Below, in pieces: positions 50,516 to 61,070 of a stretch of DNA of 64,000 nucleotides; positions within the stretch are counted from its first letter, which is position 1; every line of letters begins with the position of its first letter. The stretch is from Dipteronia dyeriana (lineage: Eukaryota; Streptophyta; Magnoliopsida; Sapindales; Sapindaceae). The stretch is taken from positions 2,981,768-3,045,767 of the forward strand of contig CM065300.1 of the NCBI GenBank assembly GCA_032871835.1, in the 5' to 3' direction. Under the pieces are notes generated by a model that searched no databases, was not told the origin of the DNA, and was given only the letters and a program-made list of their open reading frames with translations. The translations under genes were made by a program, and so were the position numbers.

Positions 50516-52511
50516 TCACCCACCATACCGGGACTTGAGCGATTCTGGAGGTTCCTCTTCCATGATGCCTGAGCCTGTCGTTGCCAAGTATTCACGGATG
50601 GTTGTTTTACGGTCTCCCAGATAAGTGTGATCCAGAAAGTTGTTGTAAGCTTCATCACCAAGATTCTTGGCTGCCAACACACTGCAGAGTTGTTTCAAAT
50701 AGATTCAGTTTATGCATAGAGACACTGGCATGGCAAACAGAGTTTACATCCCAAGAATCAATATTTTCCATCTACTTAAATCCCTCAAAACAATTAATCA
50801 CCTACCAGTGCCGAAGATAAACACGGCAAGGCAAGATATCATCCCGCCAAATCTTATCGATGTTGTATCGTCCATAATGCTGAAAATAAATCTCTTTGCT
50901 CCCTGCCAACAAAACAAATGCAAGCAAATACAAGACGTTGAAATACAAAAAAAAATAGAAACTGCAAAAAGAGATCTTGGAAATCCCAACACTAGCGTTT
51001 GATATCCCACAAACCAATATCACCATTTCCATTCAAAATGAGCTAACTACAGAACTCGTAAAATAATGTAGGCTACCTTTGCATCTAATTTGGAAAAACT
51101 CCTCATCGCTGGATCGAGTGCAAAGCACCTGCAGACTTGCACCAATTCAGACTCATTTCATTCAAAACCGGAGCCAATACAAGTACAACCACCACCAAAA
51201 AGGAATATAAAAATTTCACTCACCGCATGATTGGTAAATGGCTTCCCATCAAGTGTTTCCGGTATGACCTGAGCGAGATACGAATGGAAGAATAATGAAT
51301 TCAGTGCACAAATAGAGCAAACAAAAAAAATAATTTAGCCCCCAAAAATGAAGCAACTTACAGCTAGAAAACGGAACTCGGGCTCTCTTTTGATGAAAGC
51401 TGGAATCTGACATGGTAGAGTGATGGATATAGTTCATTCAGTTAAAAACTACAAAATCTCTCCAGTTCAAAAATCGAAGATTTGAAACCAAGAATGAGCA
51501 ATCAAACAATACATATTGATATATACCTCAGCCTTTTGAATCTCAAAAACAGTAACAATTAGTGTTTCCCATTCACATGATTCCACGCTCAAACTTGAAA
51601 TCTCCTGAAACAATCACCAAGTTTCAATTTTTTATCATTTTCTAATTAGATAAAAAATACAAGCTTTTCCCGCCAACCAAACAGATCGCAGTTGAAGAAA
51701 GTAAAAAACCAAAGTGAAATATCAAATTTTGATCGTATGTGCAGAAATATATTCAAGCCCCATGACTCAATCAAAATCATTTATTGGAAGGAACAAAAAC
51801 CAAAGCTTGATTTCATGGAATTTATTTCTAAAATTTGTAATTATTTATTGAACAGTTGAAGAAAAGTTTGATATTTATGCAAAATTTACCAAAATTTAAA
51901 AAGAAAACGAGGTTGAGGTGTAGAAGAGACCATGGTTTCAGGTTTGGCGATGCCGCGCTCGAAGAAGATCGGAGCCGCATGAGCGTACACGCGACGGAAT
52001 CCATTCAGTTTCGCCAATCTGAAGTCGATCAGATCCGGAAATGTACTTCTCGCGCTCTTCTCTGCTCATCGGAACGTCACCGTACGTGTCAAATACAGCG
52101 AAGAATTAATCCGTGATCATTAAAATAAGGTAATGATTGAAAAAAAGAGTGACAATTGGACATACCGGAGAGGAGAGAACCAAAGCCACAGATGGAAATA
52201 CGGCCGTCGGGTGAGAGGATTTGGTAGAAGTCGGACTCGTCGTCGAGTCGAATCGGCTGGTGATCCGTCGCCGGAGATTCTGTTCGTAGGTGGTTAGAGG
52301 ACATCGAGGGAGAGCAACGTCGTCGTCGGAAGAATTTACGGCAGGAGGAGGAGCGAATCTGAAGGTGTGCTGAGGCGGTGCCGGCGACTGTGACGGCGGC
52401 GGGAGAGAGAGTGGTGGAGCGTAGCGAACACGTGTGTGGAGCGAGTAAGAGACTAATTGTTTGGGTCATGAGGTTATGGGTTGCTTGGCTAATCCTCAGG
52501 CTTCGCTCCAT
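50516..52511 (-). CDS. GGCT-like-fold protein, probably plastid-targeted, 8 exons, 319 aa
   Basis: A conserved plant protein of unproven function. Exons (minus): 52166-52511, 51931-52061, 51527-51604, 51362-51406, 51224-51268, 51077-51128, 50806-50902, 50516-50681; phases add to 960 nt. Residues 1-75 are rich in Ser, Thr, Arg and poor in acidic residues (…SSSCRKFFRRRRCSPS), as in chloroplast transit peptides. The mature part starts 'FYQILSPDGRISICGFGSLLS'-like; GFGSL resembles the substrate loop of gamma-glutamylcyclotransferase/AIG2-like folds, and that is the only basis for the name. Conserved later blocks: 'GFRRVYAHAAPIFFERGIA', 'IYFQHYGRYNIDKIWRDD', 'LPCRVYLRHCVLAAKNLGD' and 'HTYLGDRKTTIREYLATTGS'. 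The start at 52511 is the first plausible ATG; an in-frame ATG at about 52619 would add 36 low-complexity residues. A candidate MITE lies directly upstream. Confidence 0.85.
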
Positions 52512-52574
52512 CAAAAATAGTGAAGCTTCGTCATCAGAGGAAGAGGAAGAGGAAGTTTGTATTATTATCATTAA

Positions 52575-52737
52575 AAATGTAATGCTACTGTGACACCATT
52601 TGGTGTCTAAATTCAGCATTTCTTTATTTAAATTATATAAATCTAATTCAATTTAAATGAATAAAAAATAAAATATTATCGTATCATTTTAGTACCGAAT
52701 TTAGATACTAAATTTAAATAAAATAACATTACTCTTA
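52575..52737. mobile_element. Candidate MITE upstream of the GGCT-like gene
   Basis: The ends resemble inverted repeats: 'gtaatgctactgtgacacc..ggtgtctaaatt' at the left and the complement of 'aatttagatac.aaatttaaataaaataacattac' at the right. Both flanks carry 'ttatca' plus an A run, but not an exact duplication. The inside is AT-rich and non-coding. Confidence 0.45.
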
Positions 52738-53093
52738 TCAAAAATATGATCGATATTCAATCATTACGTATTTATGTGAGAATAGTGCGAATAATTTTAG
52801 AAAATTAGTTGTCCTTAGAGTTAAGGAGTGGTGTTTTTGGGTTATTTTTTTTATCTATTTTGGATATAGAGAGAAAGTTCACAACCACTTCCAATTATGA
52901 TGGGATGCTATATTTATGCATAATTAAACCTTAAATTTGCACAATTTAAAAGAAATTATATTATCATATGATATATATCTTTGACGAAATTGATCGGATT
53001 GGTCAAATGGTAAACCTCTAATGCTTAAGTGGTATGTCAAAGCATTTAACGATTAGAAATTCAAATCCAAATAAACGTTAAAAGAACACAATT
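52738..53093. other. Intergenic, with a SINE-like segment at about 52985-53070
   Basis: 'ggattggtcaaatggtaaac' and 'gaaattcaaatcc' are spaced like A- and B-boxes. Similar DNA precedes the 3' ends of both PP2C copies (about 57410-57500 and 60850-60900), so this segment was probably copied together with them. Confidence 0.45.
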
Positions 53094-53133
53094 CGTAGGC
53101 ATTTATTTTCAATCAAATCCCTGAAGCCTGTTA
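53094..53133 (-). pseudogene. PP2C 3'-end shard
   Basis: 'ttcaatcaaatccctgaagc' (53109-53128) is the complement of the last PP2C codons and stop, matching 57668-57690 and 61068-61090. Only about 40 bp remain before the match ends. Confidence 0.7.
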
Positions 53134-53514
53134 GAGAAATAATTGAATTTGTTGTCATACAACTGTAGGAGCTTGTAATTGTTATGAAATAAAGAAATAA
53201 ATAAGAACACGATACCATAAATATAAAATAAGAAAATAAAGAAAGTAGTAGTCCAAGAAAAAAGATGCTTTTATTTCTTAATAGTTCTCGAGTTCCCAAT
53301 ATAACATGTGAAGACTTCTTTTATAGCCTTACAATTTAATGACAATATAATGGTTACAAAATGAAAAGACAATAGCAATAATTTTAAAAATCAATAGAGC
53401 CATAAACTTGAGAATAAAATATTGAATGTACGTTCACTTATATTATATTTTCATTACGGTAACGAAATTTTTGATTTCAATGAGTAATTTACAATCCGAG
53501 CCTTATTAAATGAG

Positions 53515-53638
53515 GTAGCTCCATGTAGAAATTTATAATACAGCTAGTTCATCTCTCTCTCTCTCGGTTAATAATACTTTTGGATAATGACAATTGACAA
53601 GTGATTACTGCTTGCTAATTTTAGATTGTAATGACGCG
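53515..53638 (+). pseudogene. Lipase intron 6/exon 7 shard
   Basis: It matches 48578-48690 of the lipase gene: 'tgtagaaattt..aatacagct', 'gataatgacaattgacaa', then 'gattactgcttgctaatttta' and the first ~10 bases of exon 7 (gttgtaatgacgcgg). The acceptor AG is followed by 'attgtaatgacgcggtg', after which the match stops. Confidence 0.8.
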
Positions 53639-54416
53639 GTGTAATCCTCATATTTACTCTTTTCACCGATGAAATTTTGGTGTTTAGATTTCTTTGAGTT
53701 GAAATTGATTCTGGTGTTAATTTACTGATGCAAAAGCAAACGAGGATAAATATTTGAGAGAATTATAAGTATTACAAGCGAAATTTGAAATATTGCTATC
53801 CAAATGTTTGTTAAAATGCTCGTTAGAGATTTTTTGTTGATCATATATGGGTTCTTTTGTGAAAACCCTTCTAGTTGGAGAATGCTGAAATTCTATGCGG
53901 TCAGTCAATCACAGACAAATGCAATATTTCAACTGATATATTGATGCATCAATTTGAAAACATACAGGGATAGACAAAAAAAAAGAAAAGGAATGATATC
54001 TTACTTCAGACAAATAAACGCATTGAAATAAATTGTGTTGCATTTTCTTTAACACATACGACATACGTGGTAATCAAAATAACAGCAAAACTGGATAGAC
54101 TACTACATCTGAAAAAGTCCACTCTCCCAAGGGAAAATCTTGTGTGCGTTCACTTGGCCTGCAGGCATTCCATTGCAAGATTAAATACTGAGAGATGGGT
54201 GTTTCAGAGCGCAATGTAAATAATCCCTAAAAGAAATATCTCCAAAATAATTTGAATACCAAATTATGAATCAGGAATTCAAACTAAGAAAAATCACGTA
54301 ATGGAGCTTATTCACTTTCTTCGAAAGGGAGCACCTTCCATAGAATTGTCATAATGGCAACATAAAGCTACAAAGGAACAAACCAGGAGCTTCATATAAT
54401 GACCTTTCCTTGTCCC
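53639..54416. other. 3' flank of the mL43 gene, no gene seen
   Basis: AT-rich with no supported frame. The part nearest 54416 would be the mL43 3' UTR. Confidence 0.5.
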
Positions 54417-56015
54417 TTAAAATTTCACCTCGGTTGTCCATGTACCTTGCACACTCGGGTGCTTGGTTACATGTCTTGTCTTTAGTTTTATCACCTTCCT
54501 TCCCAATGCATTCCTTAGCCTTGTTGCATGTAGAAGTACGTCTTCTGGAGTCATATTCTTCACACATACCACCCTTTCATTTCTGTTTCCTGAGCATGTG
54601 ACAATAGAAACCTTTAATGGAACTGAGATCAGTTCTCAAGACATAAAAACACATGGGTGCATGCAAGTGCACACATAGAAGCATATGGAATAAAAGAAAG
54701 GGAAAAGGGGGTCGGGGTTAGGGAGATGGAGGGAGAAAGGGGCGCACTTACTGTAAAAGCCTTTCAAATGCGGATGCTGACCACGAATGAGTTCAGTAAC
54801 CACCTCTAGTTGAGGGTTGCTCCCTTTAAATTCTGGCAAATGCGACTCCATAAATGCCCTGCCATGTCAATTAAAAACAGTCCACTGACAAGGGAAGAAG
54901 GAAATGAACTGCAAGATTAAAAACACTCCAGTCACTGTTGATGACTAATACACAAGGATTGTTTCTAATATTACAAAGATTGACTCAACCTTGCCACATC
55001 GGAAAGAAAATGAAGGGATAAGGGAGGCGGAAGAATCCAACGCATTCATGTCATGACCACACAGAAATTAAGGAATTAAAATGATTCTGTTTGCAAGAAT
55101 TCCTATCAAGTTTAAGAAAATGTTGTCAGGAAAACGAGATGCTGGCCAAGAACCATAGGAATATAGGATATTGACATATTGTAATGAATCATCTTACAAT
55201 ACTCGGAATTGATTAAATGAAAATTGGAATTGAATTCGTTCATTACTATTAAGATGTAAGTTTCTAACACAACAGCAATTAAATGCGATCTAGAGACCAA
55301 TAAAATCATAGACATAGTATTTGGATTCAAAGTTCACTTTCATCTTATCGTTACCATACTTTCTTTTCCTATCATTTTATACTTGCATATAAATCATAGT
55401 TGAAAATTGGGTTCAAATCAACATTTTTGAAAGTTATGATCTATATTAGCAATTACTGCAAATTCACATATTGTACTTTCTAATTTTAAATTTCATTTCA
55501 ATCCAACTTATGTTAAAATTTAACCTAAATGTTAACTACCCAAATCGATAATTTATTTGGTTACAGAGCGAATCACTATGAGACGGTGTAGCAAAAGCAC
55601 AATCGGTGGTTTCAATTAGATAATACATACATCTAAACACATACTTCTCAAGAGTAATCTTAATACGAATACAGTAACCTATTAATGTGAAACTCTGTAC
55701 AACTTTTTTCCTGAAGATTGATAAGGAATTCACACCAATCAAGTCACCTTACAAGAAGCAATGAGCAACTTCTACTTGAAACAGAAAGAAATCGCAACAA
55801 GAGCTGACATGGAGTAGAAATGAGATAATGCAAAAGTTCTTTCCACTCTTTAATCTTTGTTAAACAAATACATGCAACACCAAATGCTAAATAATGGTTA
55901 AAAAAAATACACTGCATAGTGCTATAAAATCATACCTGATTCCCCTACTACTTCCTCCCCAATTACAATAGCTCACAACAAGCTTTTGAAGTTGCCACAC
56001 ACCTCTTAGGGCCAT
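54417..56015 (-). CDS. mL43: Mitochondrial large-subunit ribosomal protein mL43 (L51/S25/CI-B8 family), 3 exons, 119 aa
   Basis: A nuclear-encoded protein of the mitochondrial ribosome large subunit with the thioredoxin-like L51/S25/CI-B8 domain. Exons (minus): 55936-56015, 54752-54858, 54417-54589; phases add to 360 nt. It starts MALRGVWQLQKLVVSYCNWG, then SSRGIRAFMESHLPEFKGSN, 'PQLEVVTELIRGQHPHLKGF', 'NRNERVVCVKNMTPEDVLLH', and ends TKHPSVQGTWTTEVKF. Length and sequence agree closely with the Arabidopsis protein as I remember it. No separate presequence is present, as usual for this family. The start codon directly follows a splice acceptor (cag then ATG). An untranslated first exon is therefore expected, most likely at about 57194-57290 with donor cttaag|gtgtgtgt. 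Confidence 0.93.
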
Positions 56016-57193
56016 CTGAACTATAAAATAATGAAATTATAAGAAATATGGCTAATACTGTACAATAATAAAAAGTATTCTCTTAATCAACAGATATATT
56101 TTGTGCATGGAAATGAATTTCTTAGGTTGTCCTAAACTACATATTGAAAGAATTTCTACTTATTCTTATATATGCACTCTTGCTTCATTAACAGTGTTGT
56201 TGTTTCTCAGCAATACAAATGTAAAAAGAAAAAAAGAACAAAGCATAAACAGTGGCAGCAAGCTAACAGTTCTTAAAATTCAATTTAAACAAAAACCCTT
56301 ATCCAAAATGAAAAAAATAATAATAAAACATTGAAGTAAATTTTCATTGATGCAAAATCACCCATAATTTTTTTTAACTTCCTAGTCTTTTCTTGTACAA
56401 TTAGTTGAAAATTGAATTACATTAAGTATCAATCCTAGTAAAACATCATCACATATAATTCAATTATAAGCATCTATCCATGTACAAGTACTCGAGTGTT
56501 TGAAAAAAAATCAGTAGAATATTGTACAAAGCTAACAAGTAACAACTAACCAGTTTGGTTTACACTAAAACAATCCCTTTCTCTCTCACACATAGACACA
56601 AACAAAAATACTTATTCATTCAAGTACTTTACGCAAAATATTACAGTATTAGTATTACTCTAACTTATGATCTATTTTTATAGCTCCAAGTTGCTATATT
56701 CATGATATAAAGAAAGAACTAGAACATAAATGTTCATACAATTGCTTTTATCAAGAACGTTACTTCACAGAAAGTTAACAAAAGCTCCATTAGTGAAGTG
56801 TGCCTAATTAAACAGCAAGAAGTAATGCTTTAAACCTCATTCAAGATTAACTTCATCTCTTTGACTCAAAAACAGAAAAGACAACACAATAGAACTTAAT
56901 TTGGAAGCCAAAAAATGGGTAGCAATAGCTTTTTCCAATACAAATGTCAACAATTCCATGCATATATTAACGTTTTAAATGAAATTTAGAATCTCAATAT
57001 CAGTTCAAACAAGGTTCCAATTCCCATAAAAATATTCGAATTTAATTCAAGTATTTACACAAAATATTATTACCATGGCCACTGGCATGAACATAATTAC
57101 AATTTACTTGCAATAAAAATGTTGATAAGAAGCAAAAGAAAATAGTAAAGTTGGAGAGAAATCTTTAAAATCTAATTAGTAGAAGGACACACA
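56016..57193 (-). other. Presumed 5'-UTR intron of mL43
   Basis: AT-rich with no coding sequence. It is bounded by the acceptor next to the mL43 start codon and a good donor (gtgtgtgt) at 57193. The short frame at 56101-56334 has no recognised product. Confidence 0.55.
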
Positions 57194-57290
57194 CCTTAAG
57201 GAGAGCAACACTGCAGCAGAGAGGAGGTTTAATGTGATCGGAGCAGCAGCAACACTATGATGAAGAGATGGAGCAGCGGCGCCTATTAGA
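57194..57290 (-). other. Probable non-coding exon 1 and start region of mL43
   Basis: A GC-richer, CT/CTG-rich stretch on the minus strand ends in cttaag before a gt donor. This fits the leader exon needed by the acceptor in front of the mL43 ATG. Inferred only. Confidence 0.5.
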
Positions 57291-57670
57291 AAGAAACTTT
57301 TTTCGGGTCGGGTCGGGTCTAGACTCGTTTTCGGATTGGGTTATTTTTATTTGCATTAAATTTTTGCAATTTTAAAAAAACTACGTCATCCCAACATTTA
57401 AAACTTTGACGAAGTCGTTGTTATTGGTCAAACAGTAAATCACTCACATACACTTGATGCGTCGATATATCTAACCATAAGAAATTCAGATCCGAACAAG
57501 AAGGATTCCTTATATAAAAGGTATACCAATGATGAGTAAATAGACTTGCAATTTGCAAACACACACATAGTTCATATGGATTTTTCCATTTCCATATATG
57601 AAATATACAAGTACAACAAGAACGACTACACAAACTAAAGAAGACAATTCCTATAGCCTTTTGTTTTTAA
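57291..57670. other. Spacer with a SINE-like segment and PP2C 3' flank
   Basis: 'ttattggtcaaacagtaaatc' and 'gaaattcagatcc' (57421-57495) look like a decayed A/B-box pair. 57500-57670 matches the 3' flank of the intact PP2C gene at 60930-61070. Confidence 0.45.
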
Positions 57671-59058
57671 TCAAATCCCTGAAGCCTGTTTTGAGGATTT
57701 GATGAAACTGTGAACAGGTTGGGGTGGTGGGGGTGATGAAGTAGAGTGAAAGAAGATGTAAATAGCAGAGATGTCACCCATGACAATGCCTCTTTTCCTG
57801 TATTTCCATGCAAGAGCCACACATTCCACCAGCTTTTTCGTCGAATTTTCCCTGTCTAGTGTTGAAGATACAATCTCCACTGCTTCTTAATTGGTTGGAT
57901 ATCACTTCCCATACCTGACCAGAAATTAGTAAATATGTTAAATTCAAATTACAACCACAGCCTTGCAAATTGTAATGAAAATAATACATATACTCCATCT
58001 AATACCAACATGACAATTTGGTCTCTGCTGGTTATACTTATTTGTGTAGCATGAGGCACAGAAATCAGGCCAAAGTCTTTCACACTGTAGTCACCAAAGG
58101 CTCTTGATATTGCTAGTCCTCGTGCCTCACCATTTGGCATCCACACCCCCTACACTCCTGGTTCATCGTGTAAACAAAACACTAGCCCTTTCGACTGCTT
58201 TATCCACCCAGCCTCCTCTGTAGCCAATAAACAGAGTATAAGAACAGAAAACCTCTAAGAAATATATGCATATAACTTTGCATACAAAGAAAATAACGAG
58301 GAGGAAGCTTTGGTGGTCAGAAGTAACCAGGAAGTCGATGGTAAGCTGAAGTGGAACCAGACTTCCATCATCAGAAAGGGTAGCTATCACAGCCCGAGAA
58401 TCACCAACGTTTGCTACGATAAGTTTTTCGCGCTGATGAATACCAATTTTAAGGTAAAATTTTAGGCCATATATTTCCTATTTGATTAAACTTGATCAAG
58501 CTTGATCAAACTTGTACAAGAATTCAAGCTATGAAATGTAGTAGTGGTGAGTTAGAAGTTATATTCTCAAAGTGGTAAACAAATAGCTAAAGTCACTAAT
58601 CACTGAAATTAAGTTATATTATTTACTTAATTTCCCATCTGCTTGCGAGACTTTGGAGGCACTCTTCTGCTGTTTCTAATAATTACTAACATTCATGGTA
58701 TCAATTAAGAATGTTTTGAACAACGTTAATTGAAGAAAGAGCTACAACAACATGCAAAATTGAATCATTTTTACCATGCTTATCTATAGAAAAATGAAGA
58801 TCAAATGATCAAAATCGATAAAAGTACCTGTTTAACAATTGTCAATGCTGCGGTGCCACTGCGAAAAGAATCAATCTTTGTATTCTGCTTGAGCTCCTGG
58901 TCAATGGAAGCATATGTTTTTAAGCAAGGTTGCCTCCATATATCAATGTTTCGATCCAAACCCACATCCGCATCCATGCCAACGGATGTCATCGAAGAAG
59001 TCGCAGCTTCTTTCCAATTGCACAACAAAGAATAAGGCACTGATTCCCTGACCCTTTT
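57671..59058 (-). pseudogene. EGR-type PP2C, broken tandem copy
   Basis: Matches the intact gene at 61071-62926. Remaining parts: exon 2 from 'RVRESVPYSLLCNWKEA' (59058-58829), exon 3 (58433-58319, 'VANVGDSRAVIATLSDDGSL'), exon 4 (58206-58003) and exon 5 (57912-57671). Defects: exon 1 and the FDGHGPWG metal site are gone; a TAC-to-TAG stop lies in 'GVYRVWMPNG' (58149-58151); ASDG is changed to VLDG; 4 extra bases after 'VISNQ' (57887-57890) shift the frame; and the end of exon 3 lacks the 'RPNLP' codons. In place of the lost 5' part lies a lipase fragment. Confidence 0.92.
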
Positions 59059-59148
59059 GACTTTATAGTCAGGATTTTCGCTTAGATCCTTGAGCAGGCA
59101 AGGAGTACTGAGCTTTGCGATCCAACGAAGCAACAATTACCTTGACTT
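59059..59148 (-). pseudogene. Lipase exon 3 shard fused to PP2C exon 2
   Basis: Minus-strand reading gives 'RWIAKLSTPCLLKDLSENPD' then YKVK, homologous to the end of lipase exon 3 (47380-47449). It runs straight into PP2C 'RVRESVP' with the frame kept. Just upstream (59132-59148) is 'aagtcaaggtaattgtt', matching the lipase exon 3 donor and intron start (47441-47457), out of its normal order. Confidence 0.85.
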
Positions 59149-59162
59149 TTTTTTTTCTTTAA

Positions 59163-59213
59163 GTCCCACATCGAAAACATCAAGCAAGGTGGAGAGCTGA
59201 GTTGATATATATA
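59163..59213 (+). promoter_or_regulatory. snRNA-type promoter module (USE + TATA)
   Basis: GTCCCACATCG (59163-59173) is followed after 32 bp by TATATATA (59206-59213). Sequence after the TATA (cccctagactctagctgag) resembles that after the module at 50011-50065 (agtctagagtctcaac), so the two are probably related. I recognise no snRNA downstream. Confidence 0.5.
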
Positions 59214-60309
59214 CCCCTAGACTCTAGCTGAGATTCAGTTCTGTTGCTTCTTTGGAGCTCGACTTACCAAAACTCTACCGTTATAGTCTTAAACAATATT
59301 AGACAATTATTGCCAAAGCTAATTAGATTTTTTTATAACATAATTTAAATTGACAAATAAAAAATTAATAAATTAGATTAGCTGAATGTATAATTTTTTA
59401 TTTTCAAAAGTCAACCTAATATTCGTGAGGTGGACTCATCAAAATGATCGTATTAAAGAGATATTTGTATAAACTAACCTGCTTTTACCTTGTTTTGAAT
59501 ATAAAACAATACTATAGTTAGAAAATCTTTCAAAATATATTCAAAATAAAACCATGGTTAAAAAATCTTTCAAAATTAAACTAAAAGTGATCAAAATGCC
59601 CTTAGTCTTTTAATCATTTTCCCTCTCATCCCACTTTGTTCTTCACGTTCTATCTCTATTCCGTTTTCTCTCTTTGCTCTAACATGGATTTTGAATTGAA
59701 AAATCTGACCATTAAACTCAAATCAACTCCATTAAATAAAAACTCTGTTCCCATCTCCTTCCACTCATTATATATGTTTTTTCTTCATCTCTTATTTCTC
59801 CATCTTTCTCAGTTATGTATTTGTTCATGGTATTCCATAAAGTAATGTTGTAAATTTGAATCAATATCACCACTGAAATTGCCCAGAAACTTTTGCATGA
59901 GCCGTACAAACTCAACATGCACGAAGATACAATCAAAAATTTCAAACTTGGAAGCTTAAATTTTCTCTAACGCACCCCTATTAAACCATATATGAGAGTT
60001 TATTTTTATGATTTAAAGACCTTAGAATTGTTTGTAATCTTATTTGTATGATTTAAAGATATTTAATGGGTTTTTATAGTATTTTAAATTATCTTGTAAT
60101 TATACTCATCTATTTTGAAGCTTTTCAAAAGTTTAGGTTTAGGATGAGTGTTGTAATATGAATTTTTTTTTTTTTTTTTTGTACTCAAGAATCAACCAAG
60201 TATTAGGTATAGGATCGAGTGGTCGACTAATCAATGATGGTTAAAAAATAATGAATCCTACCAACACCATTTACAACAACTATAAAACTTGAAGCATGTA
60301 TTGTTTGGT
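59214..60309. other. Intergenic, no gene seen
   Basis: Unique-looking AT-rich DNA with a 21-base T run at about 60161-60181. The frame at 59636-59945 is not supported on either strand. Confidence 0.5.
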
Positions 60310-60690
60310 TAAGACACCCAACATGCAGTTTTCTATACTTGTCTTATGTTGAATTCTACACGTCTGAGCTTATGAATAGTATTTACTTTACATGTAAGAC
60401 TGCAGAAGTTTGAATCTAAGCTTTGTTTTTTGTATTCAGAATGTTGGGCATTCACTGGGAGATGGTACTGCTGCTTTGTTAACATATATTCTTCGAGTTC
60501 TCACCTTGCACTTGTTTCACATTTGCACCAGGTATGCACTGACCTCCACTAATCACGATAATCTGTGCTGTGATGCACTTTACTCTTACCTTTGCTAAGA
60601 AAGATGGATGTGATTATATAATAACAAGAGGAGATAGAAATGAGTGCCATATTGTTCTTGGAACTTGTATTATTGTTCTACAAATAATAA
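60310..60690 (+). pseudogene. Lipase intron 3/exon 4/intron 4 shard
   Basis: It matches 47489-47905 of the lipase. 'NVGHSLGDGTAALLTYILR' reads from 60441; a 12-base deletion removes 'EQKE' and the frame then fails ('VLTLHLFHICTR' instead of FSSCTCFTFAP). The GHSLG nucleophile loop persists, but a Gly is changed to Asp. Flanking intron DNA is also copied, so this is a DNA-level copy and not a retrocopy. Confidence 0.88.
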
Positions 60691-61070
60691 GGCAACCGAT
60701 GAAATGACAATGCGAATAAGGAAACAAGTACTAATATTCTAAATCCTCCTACATCAGTTATTTTTATTCGGATAAGTAAATATGCGACTCGATTATCTAT
60801 TACGGATGTGAAGGAAAGTTCGCAGCCACTTTCAATTATGTTATATTTACACACGTGATATATCAAGACATCTAACAATCAGAAATTCAGATCCGAATAA
60901 ACGTTAAAACAGGATCGAAAGATTCCTTTTATTACATCAATGTTGAGTAAATAGACTTGCAAACACATAGTTCATTTGGATTTTTCCTTTTTCATGTATG
61001 ATATATATACAAGTACAACTACAATGACTACACAAACTAATGAAGACAATGACTAGGCTTTTGTTTTCAA
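60691..61070. other. Spacer and 3' flank of the PP2C gene
   Basis: It holds a remnant of the SINE-like segment (60850-60900), then DNA shared with the pseudogene flank at 57500-57670. Confidence 0.5.

Larger units (their letters stand above)
42952..50957 (+). repeat. Segmental duplication, right copy
   Basis: Direct counterpart of 34612-38680. It starts within J-gene exon 1 sequence ('atcttctttatgttcttgtc') and runs through the spacer, the intact lipase and the 3' part of the GGCT-like gene. Of the J gene, only the first ~30 coding bases are present (the MVRVGQEHKED segment, minus strand, about 42953-42985), so this stub makes no J protein. Confidence 0.9.
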
